The notes beneath the pieces are model-generated. The model was not told the origin of the DNA. It did not search any database and saw only the letters and a program-made list of their open reading frames with translations. Shown one piece after another: positions 25,446 through 36,773 of a DNA stretch of 64,000 nucleotides. The position numbers were made by a program, and so were the translations under genes. Source of the DNA: Eggerthellaceae bacterium (GTDB lineage: Bacteria > Actinomycetota > Coriobacteriia > Coriobacteriales > Eggerthellaceae); NCBI GenBank assembly GCA_009782615.1, contig WRIS01000002.1, forward strand, positions 62,001 through 126,000, in the 5' to 3' direction. Within the stretch, counting starts at the first letter, position 1. Every line of letters starts with the position of its first letter.

Positions 25446-25475
25446 CTTGACAATAAGACACTCAGATTTTATATT
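25446..25475 (+). promoter_or_regulatory. dnaK operon promoter with HAIR-like (HspR) operator
   Basis: TTGACA (25447-25452) and TATATT (25470-25475) have an ideal 17-bp spacer. Overlapping the -35 is CTTGACA-N7-ACTCAGA (25446-25466), which matches the HspR operator HAIR (CTTGAGT-N7-ACTCAAG) at 10 of 14 positions. hspR is encoded in this operon, so autoregulation fits. No CIRCE element is seen. The leader to dnaK is about 115 nt and purine-rich. Confidence 0.7.
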
Positions 25476-25580
25476 ACGCTTTAATATATTGGAGAAACAG
25501 ACCAAGCAACTAAGCAAACAAACAGAAAAACAAGTGGCGAAGAAACAAAAACTAAGCAACACAGTGAAAGAATTAACTAA

Positions 25581-27500
<1,920 letters not shown>

Positions 27501-27502
27501 TC

Positions 27503-28207
27503 ATGGCTTGGTCGAACGAGGACACGGTCACGAAAAACTCCCAACCCTTGAAGGCAGACGCTTCAAACCTTACCGATGAAGCTGCCGATATAAAAGACTC
27601 TTGCGCAACAGGCGAATCAATTGATTCGCCTGTGAGCGAGAACCTCACAAGCGAAGAGGGCTTTGCAAACAACAAAGCAACCATGCCAACAACGGACGCA
27701 GTAGAAGTAGAGCCATCTTCTGAAGAAATGGTTTTGCAAGCGCAAGCTGAAATGCAGGAATGGAAGGACAAGTTCATGCGCCTTCATGCCGAATGGGACA
27801 CCTATCGGCGCCGCATTTCAGAACAGCGAGCAAGCGAACGGGCGAGTGCAACCGAAAAACTGGTAGAGCATCTGCTTCCTGTAATTGATGATTTTGAAAG
27901 AACCATAGACTATGCCGAGAAAAACGGTGAAGCAGGCTTGCTTGGTGGAATCCAAGCCGTCCAAGGCAAGCTGATTGATGCCTTGGAAAAAGAGGGAGTT
28001 GAGATTATCAACCCCAAAGGCGAAGCGTTCCACGCGCTTGAATGCCAGGCTGTTGCCACTCATGAGGATAAAAGTGTCCCCGACGAAACCGTTGTTGAGG
28101 TGTTTCAAAAAGGATACAAGATGGGCAACAAAGTGCTTCGCTGTGCCATGGTGAACGTGGCAACGGGCGGCTCGAAACGAAAAGCCCCCAAAGATTCGAG
28201 CGAGTAA
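27503..28207 (+). CDS. grpE: Nucleotide exchange factor GrpE
   Basis: A 234-residue GrpE. The first 75 residues are a low-complexity polar extension; then come the long coiled-coil helix (about 78-125: EEMVLQAQAEMQEWKDKFM, ending in WDTYRRRISEQRA) and the beta domain with the family signature around EAFHALECQAVATHEDKSVPDE, VVEVFQKGYKMGNKVLRCAMVNVATG. It releases ADP from DnaK. It starts 2 nt after the dnaK stop, so it is cotranscribed and coupled. Confidence 0.96.
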   Translation: MAWSNEDTVTKNSQPLKADASNLTDEAADIKDSCATGESIDSPVSENLTSEEGFANNKATMPTTDAVEVEPSSEEMVLQAQAEMQEWKDKFMRLHAEWDTYRRRISEQRASERASATEKLVEHLLPVIDDFERTIDYAEKNGEAGLLGGIQAVQGKLIDALEKEGVEIINPKGEAFHALECQAVATHEDKSVPDETVVEVFQKGYKMGNKVLRCAMVNVATGGSKRKAPKDSSE

Positions 28208-28223
28208 AAAAGACGAGGAAATG

Positions 28224-28259
28224 ACAGACGGGCGAACAAGAAGTAAGCCCGTTTGTTTT
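28224..28259 (+). terminator. Weak hairpin with T-run between grpE and dnaJ
   Basis: The stem ACAGACGGGC / GCCCGTTTGT (one G-T wobble) has a 13-nt loop and a short T-run. It may partly terminate and so lower dnaJ relative to dnaK and grpE. Confidence 0.55.
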
Positions 28260-28309
28260 AAGAAAATAAATATTTGATGATAGACAAAACACTCTTGTAA
28301 AGAAAGGCG

Positions 28310-29251
28310 GTGGGGCGCGTGTCGTACACACCTGATTACTACAAAACGCTCGGCGTTCCACGCAGCGCGGACGCAACAGAAATAAAGAAAGCTTTTCGCA
28401 AACTTGCCCGCACCCATCATCCTGATGCAGGCGGTGACGAAGCGAAATTCAAAGAAATCAACGAAGCCTACGAAGTGCTTTCTGATGAAAAGAAACGAAA
28501 GCTCTATGACCAATATGGTTCTACGGGTGGTGCCCGCATTCCTCAAGGATGGGGAGAAGCAGACGCAAATCCTTTTGCGGGAGGCTTTGGTAGTTGGGCT
28601 GAAATTTTGGAGCGGCTTCGAAATGACGAAGGCGGCTTTGGCGGCGGCTGGGATTTCGATTTTGGAGGCTTTGCTTCTCGTCCGCAGCCGCGTTCTCAGC
28701 GCGGTCAAGACATGAAGGTAGCCTTGCAAGTCAGCTTTGAGGAAGCGTTTGCAGGAGCAGAAAAGCGTGTCAGCATTCGCGTTCCAGGCAAGGCTGAAAA
28801 AGAAACATTGACGATAAAGGTTCCTGCAGGGGCGGTGGATGGCGGACGTCTTCGCTTCAAAGGCAAGGGCGGGCTCGGTGCTCACGGGGGCGAAGCGGGC
28901 GATTTGCTTATCACCACAAAAATAGATTCACATGAATTGTATACCCGCAAAGGCGCCGATGTTTCAATTGAACTTCCCGTGTCCCTTATTGAGGCAAGCC
29001 TCGGTGCTTCAGTGGTCGTTCCCGCTCCCGATAACACCAAGGTGCGTGTGAAGATTCCCGCAGGAACGCAAAGCGGAACCGTCCTTACAGTAAAAGGAAA
29101 AGGAGCGCCGCACGTAAGCGGGAAAAAATCAGGGTCGGGAAATTTGCTCATTAAAATTAACGTAGTAGTCCCCCAAGACCTCAACGAAAAACAACGCAAG
29201 GCGCTTGAAGATTTTCAAGCTGCAACGACAGAAGAAATGAAGCGATGGTAA
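28310..29251 (+). CDS. DnaJ-family co-chaperone without zinc finger (CbpA type)
   Basis: 313 residues. The J domain (about 5-70) has the HPD motif in [12 protein letters not shown] Gly/Phe-rich linker follows ([22 protein letters not shown], about 85-120), then two beta-rich substrate-binding domains with [21 protein letters not shown] and [19 protein letters not shown]. There are no CxxCxGxG repeats, so this is a class B J protein like CbpA. It stimulates DnaK ATPase. The start is GTG 28310 or, three codons later, GTG 28319; the N-terminus [11 protein letters not shown] is the real domain start either way. Confidence 0.93.
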   Translation: MGRVSYTPDYYKTLGVPRSADATEIKKAFRKLARTHHPDAGGDEAKFKEINEAYEVLSDEKKRKLYDQYGSTGGARIPQGWGEADANPFAGGFGSWAEILERLRNDEGGFGGGWDFDFGGFASRPQPRSQRGQDMKVALQVSFEEAFAGAEKRVSIRVPGKAEKETLTIKVPAGAVDGGRLRFKGKGGLGAHGGEAGDLLITTKIDSHELYTRKGADVSIELPVSLIEASLGASVVVPAPDNTKVRVKIPAGTQSGTVLTVKGKGAPHVSGKKSGSGNLLIKINVVVPQDLNEKQRKALEDFQAATTEEMKRW

Positions 29252-29267
29252 GGGCTGGAGATAAGAG

Positions 29268-29645
29268 ATGACTGACAGAAACAGACCCGTTTACATGATT
29301 AGTGTTGCTGCGGAATTAGCAGGAGTCCATCCTCAAACGCTACGCATTTACGAGCAAAAAGGATTGGTAACTCCGCAACGTACTAGTGGAAACACGCGCA
29401 TGTATTCGCAAGCCGACATAGACCACCTTGAGCTTATCAACGAACTTACTAAAGAAGGCATAAACCTGGCAGGAGTGATTCGTATTCTTGATCTGCAAGG
29501 GCGCCTTGACGACCGCGACACCGAACTTGACGATCTCCATAAACGCGTTCGCCGCTTGGCAGATCGTGTGCATGAATTAGAAACACGTGAAAACATTACG
29601 GCGCTTGTGCGAGCTGAAGTGCCAGGAAGCCTTCGAAGGTTATAG
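29268..29645 (+). CDS. hspR: Heat-shock repressor HspR (MerR family)
   Basis: A 125-residue MerR-type regulator. The winged helix-turn-helix is VYMISVAAELAGVHPQTLRIYEQKGLVTPQR, read in short pieces (about 8-38), followed by the TRMYSQADIDHLELINELT wing and helix, then a coiled-coil dimerisation helix. HspR represses dnaK and clpB operons in actinobacteria, using DnaK as co-repressor. A HAIR-like operator lies at the operon promoter. It starts 16 bp after dnaJ and is followed 11 bp later by clpB. Confidence 0.93.
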   Translation: MTDRNRPVYMISVAAELAGVHPQTLRIYEQKGLVTPQRTSGNTRMYSQADIDHLELINELTKEGINLAGVIRILDLQGRLDDRDTELDDLHKRVRRLADRVHELETRENITALVRAEVPGSLRRL

Positions 29646-29656
29646 GAGGAAGATTT

Positions 29657-32245
29657 ATGAGACTCGATAAACTGGCGCTCACGGCGCAAGAAGCCATTCA
29701 GCAGGCGGTCTTTATTGCTGCTGGCGAAGAGGCTTCCACCGTAGAGCCGATTCATTTATTGAAGGCGCTTTTAACGGCAGATGAAAACAATCTCAGCGCC
29801 ATAATAAAACGCATTGGGGGCGACCTTTCGCAGGTGCTCGGCAATGTTGATGAAGAACTGAAAAAGGCTCCAAAAGTGAGTGGGCAGTTTGGCGCACAAC
29901 CAAGCCAAGCGTTCATGAAAATGATTGACAATGCCGTTAAAATTGCCGAAGCGCTTGGCGACAGTTATGCAACAAGCGAACACTTGCTTATTGCGCTTTC
30001 GGAAGATAAAGGCGCAGCAGGAAAGGTGCTCAGCGTTGCGGGCATTACGCGCAAAAATATTGAAGCAGCCTACGAAGAACTGCGCGGAGCAACGCGCGTA
30101 ACCGACGCTGATTCGAAAGTACAATTCGAAGCGCTCGAGCAATACGGACAAAACCTTACTCAGATGGCACGCGAGGGAAAACTCGATCCAGTTATCGGGC
30201 GTTCTGAAGAAATTCGTCGCACCATCCAAGTACTTTCTCGCCGCACAAAGAATAATCCAGTGCTCATTGGGGAGCCAGGAACAGGAAAGACCGCGATTGT
30301 TGAAGGGCTTGCCCAGCGCATTGTTGCGGGAGATGTTCCTTCTTCACTCAAAGACCGTGATCTTGTGGCGCTTGACATGGCATCCATGATTGCAGGTGCA
30401 AAATACCGAGGCGAATTTGAAGATCGTTTGAAAGCGGTTTTGCGCGAAGTGAAGGACAGCGACGGGCAGATACTGTTGTTTATAGACGAGCTTCACACTA
30501 TTGTCGGTGCGGGCTCTACGGGTGATAGTTCAATGGATGCGGGCAATATGCTCAAGCCCGCTCTTGCGCGCGGCGAACTTCACGCTATTGGTGCAACAAC
30601 GCTTGACGAATATCGCAAATACATTGAAAAAGATGCTGCGCTTGAACGCCGTTTTCAACCTGTGCTTGTTGGTGAGCCTAGTGTAGAGGACACCATTGCG
30701 ATTCTTCGAGGACTGAAAGAAAAATACGAGATTCACCACGGTGTGCGCGTCACCGATTCTGCGATTGTTGCCGCGGCAGAACTCTCGAATCGCTACATTG
30801 CTGACCGCTTTTTGCCCGACAAGGCAATCGACCTTATGGATGAAGCCGCCAGTCGGTTGCGTATTGAAATCGACAGCATGCCTGAAGAAATTGATGGTGC
30901 CGAACGCCGTTTAACCCAAATGCAAATTGAAGAACAAGCGCTCATGAAAGAAGAGGACGCTTCGAGCAAAGAAAGGCTTGAGGTGCTTCGCCAAGACATT
31001 GCGTCGGCTCAAGAAAAGCTCGATGCACAAAAGGCGGAATGGCAAAACGAAAAGGACGTTATCGTTAACGTGCAAAGCCTTAAAGCAGAACTCGATTCGG
31101 TTCAGCTTGAAGAAGAGCGGGCAACACGTGAGGGCGACCTTCCGCGTGCTTCAGAGCTGCGCTATGCGCGCATTCCTGAACTCCTTGCGAAACTACAAGC
31201 AGCAGAAAACCTGCTCAACGAAAAACAACAAAGCGGAGCACTCTTGAAAGAGGAAGTTACTTCAGAAGAAATCGCCGAAGTGGTGTCTGCTTGGACGGGT
31301 ATTCCTGTATCAAAAATGATGCAGGGCGAAATCGCAAAACTCGTTAATCTCGAAGACAAGTTGCGCGAACGCGTTGTTGGCCAAGATGAAGCGGTGGGCG
31401 CTGTTGCGGGAGCCATCCGTCGCAGCCGCGCGGGCTTGAGCGACCCAAACAAACCAATCGGTAGCTTTTTGTTCCTAGGTCCAACGGGTGTTGGCAAAAC
31501 CGAACTTGCAAAGGCGCTTGCCGAATGCCTTTTCGACAGCGAAAAGGCAATGGTGCGTATCGACATGAGTGAATATATGGAAAAGTTTTCTGTGCAGCGT
31601 CTCATCGGGGCGCCTCCTGGATACGTTGGCTATGACGAAGGCGGACAGCTGACCGAAGCGGTACGCCGCAAACCCTATTCAATCGTGTTGCTTGACGAAA
31701 TCGAAAAGGCGCACCCTGATGTTTTTAATATCTTGCTCCAAGTGCTCGATGACGGACGTTTGACCGACGGGCAGGGGCGGCAAGTTAGTTTCAAAAACGC
31801 AATCATTATTATGACAAGCAATGTGGGTAGCCAGTTCATTCGAGAATTCACTGAAAGAGACGATGAAAAATCCCAACAAATGGCGATTGAGGGCGCTCTG
31901 CGAGCAACTTTCCGTCCTGAATTTCTCAATCGAATTGATGACATTGTTACCTTCAATTCGCTTAACATGACAAGCATTGAGCCTATCGTTGATTTGCAGC
32001 TTGAAGCGGTGCGTGCACGTCTTGCCGAGCGACACATCGAACTTGAGGTCACCCCTGCTGCGGTGGAACACTTAAGCATTGATGGCTATGACCCTGTTTT
32101 CGGAGCACGCCCACTCAAGCGCTTGATTCAGCGTGTTGTAATTGACTCGGTGGCAGAAAAATTGGTTGCTGGAGAAGTTCAAGACGGCGCAAAAATCATC
32201 ATCGACCTTGACAGCGTAGGGAAGTATATAGCTAAAGTACTTTAA
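29657..32245 (+). CDS. clpB: ATP-dependent disaggregase ClpB (Hsp104)
   Basis: An 862-residue AAA+ protein with all ClpB parts: the N-domain (about 1-150), the first ATPase with GEPGTGKT (about 210-217), a long coiled-coil middle domain (about 400-530, E/Q/K-rich), the second ATPase with GPTGVGKT (about 612-619) and [21 protein letters not shown] read in pieces, and a C-terminal D2-small domain. The middle domain separates it from ClpC and ClpA, and it lacks the ClpP-binding IGF/L loop. It extracts proteins from aggregates with DnaK. It is the last gene of the HspR operon. Confidence 0.97.
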   Translation: MRLDKLALTAQEAIQQAVFIAAGEEASTVEPIHLLKALLTADENNLSAIIKRIGGDLSQVLGNVDEELKKAPKVSGQFGAQPSQAFMKMIDNAVKIAEALGDSYATSEHLLIALSEDKGAAGKVLSVAGITRKNIEAAYEELRGATRVTDADSKVQFEALEQYGQNLTQMAREGKLDPVIGRSEEIRRTIQVLSRRTKNNPVLIGEPGTGKTAIVEGLAQRIVAGDVPSSLKDRDLVALDMASMIAGAKYRGEFEDRLKAVLREVKDSDGQILLFIDELHTIVGAGSTGDSSMDAGNMLKPALARGELHAIGATTLDEYRKYIEKDAALERRFQPVLVGEPSVEDTIAILRGLKEKYEIHHGVRVTDSAIVAAAELSNRYIADRFLPDKAIDLMDEAASRLRIEIDSMPEEIDGAERRLTQMQIEEQALMKEEDASSKERLEVLRQDIASAQEKLDAQKAEWQNEKDVIVNVQSLKAELDSVQLEEERATREGDLPRASELRYARIPELLAKLQAAENLLNEKQQSGALLKEEVTSEEIAEVVSAWTGIPVSKMMQGEIAKLVNLEDKLRERVVGQDEAVGAVAGAIRRSRAGLSDPNKPIGSFLFLGPTGVGKTELAKALAECLFDSEKAMVRIDMSEYMEKFSVQRLIGAPPGYVGYDEGGQLTEAVRRKPYSIVLLDEIEKAHPDVFNILLQVLDDGRLTDGQGRQVSFKNAIIIMTSNVGSQFIREFTERDDEKSQQMAIEGALRATFRPEFLNRIDDIVTFNSLNMTSIEPIVDLQLEAVRARLAERHIELEVTPAAVEHLSIDGYDPVFGARPLKRLIQRVVIDSVAEKLVAGEVQDGAKIIIDLDSVGKYIAKVL

Positions 32246-32305
32246 TTTACCCGCCAAAAAAGGTTGCGCCCTGCGCGTTTTGCCACATTGTACTAAAATA
32301 CGAAC

Positions 32306-32452
32306 ATGCAGAAACCGCAAAGACACATCAAGCGAAGCATAAAAACGCCGATTCTTGGAATGGGCGTTGCTTTGGTGAGTACGATGAGCTTCCTTTTGTT
32401 CTTGGGTACGCTGCTTGTCTTAGTTTGGTTCATCGCGAGACAGCTGTCGTGA
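32306..32452 (+). CDS. Small single-pass membrane protein (48 aa)
   Basis: A complete frame from ATG 32306 to TGA 32452 encoding a basic N-terminus (MQKPQRHIKRSIKTP) and one long hydrophobic helix (about 19-43) ending in IARQLS. A TAAAAT -10-like hexamer (32294-32299) ends 6 nt before the ATG, so the mRNA would be leaderless. It lies alone between clpB and the TrkH-type transporter gene, 39 bp before the latter. The basic-then-hydrophobic arrangement resembles many small regulatory membrane proteins. It could be an accessory subunit of the transporter, but that is only a positional guess. Confidence 0.6.
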   Translation: MQKPQRHIKRSIKTPILGMGVALVSTMSFLLFLGTLLVLVWFIARQLS

Positions 32453-32491
32453 TGTTGTCGAATACAAGAAACTAGACAAGGACACATCGGC

Positions 32492-34024
32492 ATGTGGCAG
32501 CGATTTACTTTCTATGATGTGCGTGTTATTGGGCACTACCTTGGCGTGCTCTTGCTGTTCTTTTCCTTCACGCTTCTTGTCCCGCTTCTTACTGGTCTTG
32601 CTTGTCGTGAATGGGTGCCCGCTTCTCATTATCTACTGACTATTGGAATCGCTTTGATTGCGGGTTGTCTTTTACGTTTGCTCGTGGTTAATCCTCGCCG
32701 CCTCAACCGTCAACAAGCCCTTGCGGTGACAGGGCTTTCTTGGATTGTTCTTGCCTTTGTTGCGTCCATTCCGCTTTTCCTTTCGGGGCATTATGCAAAC
32801 TATCTGGATGCCTTGTTTGACGGAGTTTCGGGGCTCACAACCACAGGCGCAACGGTCATCCAAGACCTCGACCACCTTTCCTATGCCGACAACATGTGGC
32901 GTTTCATCATGCACTTTTTCGGAGGGCTGGGACTTATCGTAGTTGCACTTTCCTTCGGGCTTTTCGGCAAACAACGCGGCGGAGCAAATCTGTATTCATC
33001 TGAAGGACGCAGCGAACACGTTGTCCCCAACATTGCCCAAACAACACGACTCATCTCAAAAATCGCCCTCTTCGTGATTTCGATAGCAACACTGGTTCTT
33101 GCCGTCTGCTGTCTCGTTTTGGGAATGGAGCCGCTGCGGGCACTGCTCCAAGGTTTTTGGCTTGCAATATCGGGCTTTATGACTGGGGGCTTTTCGCCCA
33201 TGAGCGATAGTATCTTGTACTACCATTCCTACACCATCGAACTTGTTCTCATGGTGCTCATGATATTGGGCTCCATCAGTTTTGCTCTCCATGCTGAGAT
33301 TTGGAAGGGGCGCACAAACTTCTTTTTCCGCGATATCGAAATTCGAACAGCGCTTCTCTGGATTTCTGTGATAGCCGTTGTTTTTGCAGCTTCTTTTGTG
33401 GTGAGCATGAATTTCTCGGGGCTTGTTGCAATGTTGCGGCGCGGTCTTTTCATGATTGTTGCCGCCTTTTCAACGACGGGCTTTCAAAACGTTTCGGCGA
33501 ACCAACTTGCAACTGCGTTTTCGTCGGGAGCTTTTCTTTCGCTGGCGCTGCTTATGGCGGTTGGGGGCAGCGCAGGCTCTACAACAGGAGGCATCAAGTT
33601 GCGCCGCATAGGCATCATCGGGAAATCCATTATCGCCACCATCAAAGAAACGCTCGCGCCCGATTCGGCGCGCATTGTTGTGGACTACCACCATGTCGGA
33701 CGTAGGCTTATTTCGCCGCAGATTACCAAGGAAGCGATGACAGTGTTTGCGCTATTTGTGGTCACGTATGTTGTGGGCACCATGGTTGGCATCGCTCACG
33801 GTTACGAAGCGGTGCCTGCCATTTTCGAATCGATTGCAATGGCAAGCAACGGCGGCTTGTCGCTGGGTATTATCAAGGCAGAAATGCCGCCTACTCTCGA
33901 AATTGTCTACATTCTCGAAATGTGGGCAGGGCGTCTTGAGTTTGTGACCTTGCTCGCCCTTTTCGTTGAAGTGATTGTGTCGTTTCGTCCCAAGCGTCGC
34001 ACGAATACAGAAAAGTCTCGCTGA
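32492..34024 (+). CDS. TrkH/KtrB-type potassium transporter
   Basis: A 510-residue integral membrane protein of the TrkH/TrkG/KtrB superfamily. Four pore loops are visible: SGLTTTGATV (about 112-121), SGFMTGGFSP (about 228-237), AFSTTGFQNV (about 325-334) and MASNGGLSLG (about 451-460), flanked by transmembrane helices. The AGSTTGGIKLRRI segment after the third loop is the TrkH gating-loop region. It takes up K+ with the help of a cytoplasmic TrkA/KtrA subunit; none is encoded nearby. Its last base overlaps the next gene's start codon. Confidence 0.93.
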   Translation: MWQRFTFYDVRVIGHYLGVLLLFFSFTLLVPLLTGLACREWVPASHYLLTIGIALIAGCLLRLLVVNPRRLNRQQALAVTGLSWIVLAFVASIPLFLSGHYANYLDALFDGVSGLTTTGATVIQDLDHLSYADNMWRFIMHFFGGLGLIVVALSFGLFGKQRGGANLYSSEGRSEHVVPNIAQTTRLISKIALFVISIATLVLAVCCLVLGMEPLRALLQGFWLAISGFMTGGFSPMSDSILYYHSYTIELVLMVLMILGSISFALHAEIWKGRTNFFFRDIEIRTALLWISVIAVVFAASFVVSMNFSGLVAMLRRGLFMIVAAFSTTGFQNVSANQLATAFSSGAFLSLALLMAVGGSAGSTTGGIKLRRIGIIGKSIIATIKETLAPDSARIVVDYHHVGRRLISPQITKEAMTVFALFVVTYVVGTMVGIAHGYEAVPAIFESIAMASNGGLSLGIIKAEMPPTLEIVYILEMWAGRLEFVTLLALFVEVIVSFRPKRRTNTEKSR

Positions 34025-34728
34025 TGAAAAAAACACCTAACATCACGCGCACTAATTCAAGCCGAAAAACCTCTCTGCCCTTGTTTGTTCTTGCGGCGCT
34101 CGCGGCAGCGTTGGTTTTTGCAGCGATACTTGTTCCGATGGCGATGGCGGCAGATTTCCTAGAGGGCAGCGTAAAAGAGGACAGCGCCACGGAAAGCACA
34201 ACAGAAAACACAACGAACAGCGCCACAGAAAATACGGAGGAAGAATCTGCGGAAGTCTCCCCGAGCGCTTCTGAAAACCTCGTTCTCAACGACACCAATA
34301 TCGCTGATTTGGGTGCAGCCGAAGACGCTGACGGCAACATAGTGCAAATTGTCGGGGAAGCGGTGGGAGACAAGATAGTTACGGGATTTGACAAAGAACA
34401 TTGCTGGATTCTTATCAGCTCAACCGACAAAAAATCCAACGCCGCAATTTCGGTATACATGACGATGGAGGATGCCGAAAAAATCGAAAATCTCGGGCGC
34501 TACGGCATAAAAGGAACAAGCCTTCGCGTAAAGGGTGTTTTTCACCTCATCTGTCCCGAACACAACGGCATCAGAGACCTTCATGCAGAATCGATTTCTG
34601 TTTTTGACCAAGGAAGGCAGACTAAGGAAAGCTTCAGCAAAAACATCTTCATTCCTGGCGGCGTTGCTGTTGCGATAGGTTTCGTCTTGCTGCTTTTCTA
34701 TTACCGCATTCGTGAAAGACGGCGCTAA
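34024..34728 (+). CDS. Unknown exported protein with two membrane segments
   Basis: A 234-residue protein, not firmly recognised. An N-terminal signal-anchor (about 20-42) ends MAMAAD, possibly a cleavage site. An S/T/E-rich linker follows (about 48-85), then a compact beta-rich domain (about 105-195: IVQIVGEAVGDKI; WILISSTDK; LRVKGVFHLICPEHNG) that looks like an OB fold, and a C-terminal transmembrane helix (about 207-226) with RIRERRR at the cytoplasmic end. The OB idea rests on the spacing of the VxGxxxG and VKG motifs. It is coupled to the TrkH gene (ATG overlaps its stop) and followed by rsgA after 1 bp. Confidence 0.75.
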   Translation: MKKTPNITRTNSSRKTSLPLFVLAALAAALVFAAILVPMAMAADFLEGSVKEDSATESTTENTTNSATENTEEESAEVSPSASENLVLNDTNIADLGAAEDADGNIVQIVGEAVGDKIVTGFDKEHCWILISSTDKKSNAAISVYMTMEDAEKIENLGRYGIKGTSLRVKGVFHLICPEHNGIRDLHAESISVFDQGRQTKESFSKNIFIPGGVAVAIGFVLLLFYYRIRERRR

Positions 34729-34729
34729 T

Positions 34730-35710
34730 ATGCACAAAGGTCAGGTAGTCAAACTCGACAGAGGGTACCCGTTGGTGCTTGCAGAGGACAAAAAAACGTA
34801 TCGCTGCGAACATTCGGTTGCGCTGGTGAAGGAAGCGACGTTGCGGGCGGTTGTGGGAGATTGGGTGGCACTCGAACTTTCAGAAAGCCACGACAAAGCA
34901 ATCATCAAAGAGATTCTTCCCCGCGAAACGCAGCTTGTTCGCAAAGACCCAACCGAACAGGCTCTCTCACAAGTTCTTGCTGCAAATTTCGATCGCGTTT
35001 TGATAGCACAGCCCCTCAACGACATAAACATTCGCAGGCTTGAAAGGGAATTGGTGCTTGCCCACGAAACAGGAGTTGCGGTTTCGGTCATCCTCACCAA
35101 AGCCGATCTTGCTGCGACCGAAGAAGAACAAGCCGTCGTTTTTGAACAGGTGCAATCTTTAGTCACAAACGAAGAAGTGTTGGTGATTTCCACTGAAGAT
35201 GCGCAAAGTATAGAAGCGGTTCGTTCCCTTGTCCCCGCAGGTGAAATAGCGGTCATGATTGGCAAAAGCGGCGTGGGGAAGTCAAGCCTCATCAACCTTT
35301 TAGTGGGATTTGAGGTTCAAAAAACCGCAGACGTGCGAAGCGTTGACGGCAAGGGCAGGCATACAACCGTCAGCCGTGAGATGATACAAATTCCCGAAGG
35401 TGGATACATTATCGACATGCCTGGCGTTCGCGGACTCGGTCTTTGGGATGCCGATTTTGGGATAGAAACCGCCTTCTTTGATATTGAAGAACTCGCGCGG
35501 GATTGTCGCTTTCGGGATTGCAAGCACGAAAGCGAGCCGGGTTGTGCCGTTCGTGCAGCGGTTGAACGGGCGGATGTGGCAGAAAGCCGCCTGAAGTCTT
35601 ATCGTGCTCTTAAAAAAGAAACGGCAAGCGTGCAAGACCGCCGCGAAGAAGCGCAACGTCTGCGCACCCGCACAGGGCACCCGCGTACCCGTCGTTTTTT
35701 GGACGAATAA
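34730..35710 (+). CDS. rsgA: Ribosome small subunit-dependent GTPase RsgA
   Basis: A 326-residue circularly permuted GTPase that assists late 30S maturation. An N-terminal OB-fold (about 1-65) is followed by the GTPase motifs in permuted order: G4 LTKADL, then G1 GKSGVGKSS, then G3 DMPGVRGLG. The C-terminal zinc knuckle is CRFRDCKHESEPGC (C-x4-C-x-H-x6-C). The start is the ATG at 34730 just after the previous stop; a GTG six codons upstream lies inside the previous gene. It is the last gene of the trkH unit. Confidence 0.94.
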   Translation: MHKGQVVKLDRGYPLVLAEDKKTYRCEHSVALVKEATLRAVVGDWVALELSESHDKAIIKEILPRETQLVRKDPTEQALSQVLAANFDRVLIAQPLNDINIRRLERELVLAHETGVAVSVILTKADLAATEEEQAVVFEQVQSLVTNEEVLVISTEDAQSIEAVRSLVPAGEIAVMIGKSGVGKSSLINLLVGFEVQKTADVRSVDGKGRHTTVSREMIQIPEGGYIIDMPGVRGLGLWDADFGIETAFFDIEELARDCRFRDCKHESEPGCAVRAAVERADVAESRLKSYRALKKETASVQDRREEAQRLRTRTGHPRTRRFLDE

Positions 35711-35820
35711 ATAACAAAACGGAATATCCGTAATCAAACCACCATAAAGTTTTCAATATTGTTATATTTATTTGAGGAAAAAATGTACAAAACAAGGTAA
35801 AATAGACTACTGGAAAATTC

Positions 35821-35850
35821 GAGGTGGAATTAACAGAGGTGGAATTAACG
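35821..35850. repeat. 15-bp direct repeat before the structured element
   Basis: GAGGTGGAATTAAC occurs twice in tandem (35821-35835 and 35836-35850), differing only in the last base of the 15-bp unit. Confidence 0.85.
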
Positions 35851-35901
35851 AACAGCAACAGAATCAATGACTCTATGGTTTGTCTTTTTTGATAGGCGAT
35901 C

Positions 35902-36022
35902 AACAAAACGTTTTTAGGTCTTTTGTCCGTGCACCGGGCGGCCACCCGCAAAGAAGGTAGTGTATTCCAACCACCCCTAGTTCACTACCCCGGACAAAGA
36001 CCTAAGAGCGTTTTGTTTTTTG
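35902..36022 (+). ncRNA. Candidate structured RNA (long stem enclosing two hairpins) in rsgA-ruvC gap
   Basis: Bases 35902-35929 pair with 35991-36017 over about 27 bp with one bulged T (AACAAAACG/CGTTTTGTT; AGGTC/GACCT; TTTGTCCG/CGGACAAA). The enclosed 61 nt hold a GCGG/CCGC mini-hairpin (about 35937-35948) and GGTAGTG/CACTACC (about 35956-35989) with a C-rich 20-nt loop. A T-run follows the right arm (36016-36021). It fits no riboswitch, T-box, tmRNA, SRP, RNase P or 6S consensus that I can recall. The rest of the 561-bp gap shows no convincing gene. It could also be a mobile palindrome or a large terminator of rsgA. Confidence 0.55.
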
Positions 36023-36272
36023 GCAACAAAATTTGTGCGCCTTTCGACAACTTTTGCAAAGATGCTTCTTGTGAAAATAATTTAAAAAAGAATTGTATAT
36101 CAACTGAGTTGCTCTTAGTTGTCGGCGCAGCAAAAAATCTGTTGGTTGTATGCCGAATTTCCAAAAATCTATTTTTGCCAACACACTTCGAAAAGCTGTG
36201 CTATTATAGCGAACAAGTGTTTGTTGGACATGAGCATCAATCGAAAATCAAACGTAGCAAGAAGGGAAGTTT

Positions 36273-36773
36273 GTGTCGACACAACGCATCATTTTAGGAA
36301 TCGACCCTGGTCTTGCCAATACGGGCTGGGGCATTGTTGCTCAGCAAGGCTCGCGCTTAAGCTGTGTTGCGTTCGGCTGCATTACTACGCAAGCCGAACA
36401 AGACCTTGCGCAGCGCATGAAAAAAATTCACGACCAAATCGCTGCGGTAATCGCGCGCTTTCAGCCTACCTGTGTTGGCATCGAAACCGTCTGGTTCGGC
36501 GCAAACGCAAAAAGCGCCTTTGCAACAGGGCAGGCGCGCGGGGCAGCACTGGTTGCCTGTGCTGCTGAAAACCTTACGGTCGAAGAATTTTCCCCGCGCC
36601 AGATAAAATTGGCGATAGTCGGTACTGGTACGGCCGAAAAAGAACAGGTGCAATACATGGTGGCAAAGCTGCTTTCACTTGACGCTTTGCCCGAACCCGA
36701 CCACGCGGCAGACGCTCTCGCCGCAGCAATTTGCTTTACTTCATACGACAGCTTAGAAAGGAAGCAAGCATGA
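36273..36773 (+). CDS. ruvC: Holliday junction endonuclease RuvC
   Basis: A 166-residue RNase H-fold resolvase that cuts Holliday junctions. The acidic catalytic residues are in GIDPGLANTGWG (about 9-20), GIETVWFGANAKSAFATGQARG (E in GIETV, about 70-74) and the C-terminal DHAADALAAA (two Asp). The start is GTG at 36273, supported by AAGAAGGGAAG. It overlaps ruvA by 4 bp (ATGA). Confidence 0.96.
   Translation: MSTQRIILGIDPGLANTGWGIVAQQGSRLSCVAFGCITTQAEQDLAQRMKKIHDQIAAVIARFQPTCVGIETVWFGANAKSAFATGQARGAALVACAAENLTVEEFSPRQIKLAIVGTGTAEKEQVQYMVAKLLSLDALPEPDHAADALAAAICFTSYDSLERKQA

Noticed and set aside
35923-36297. 124-codon open frame in the rsgA-ruvC gap
   Set aside because: It runs through the long stem-loop and into ruvC, has no ribosome-binding site and no recognisable motif; the paired arms explain the sequence better than coding.
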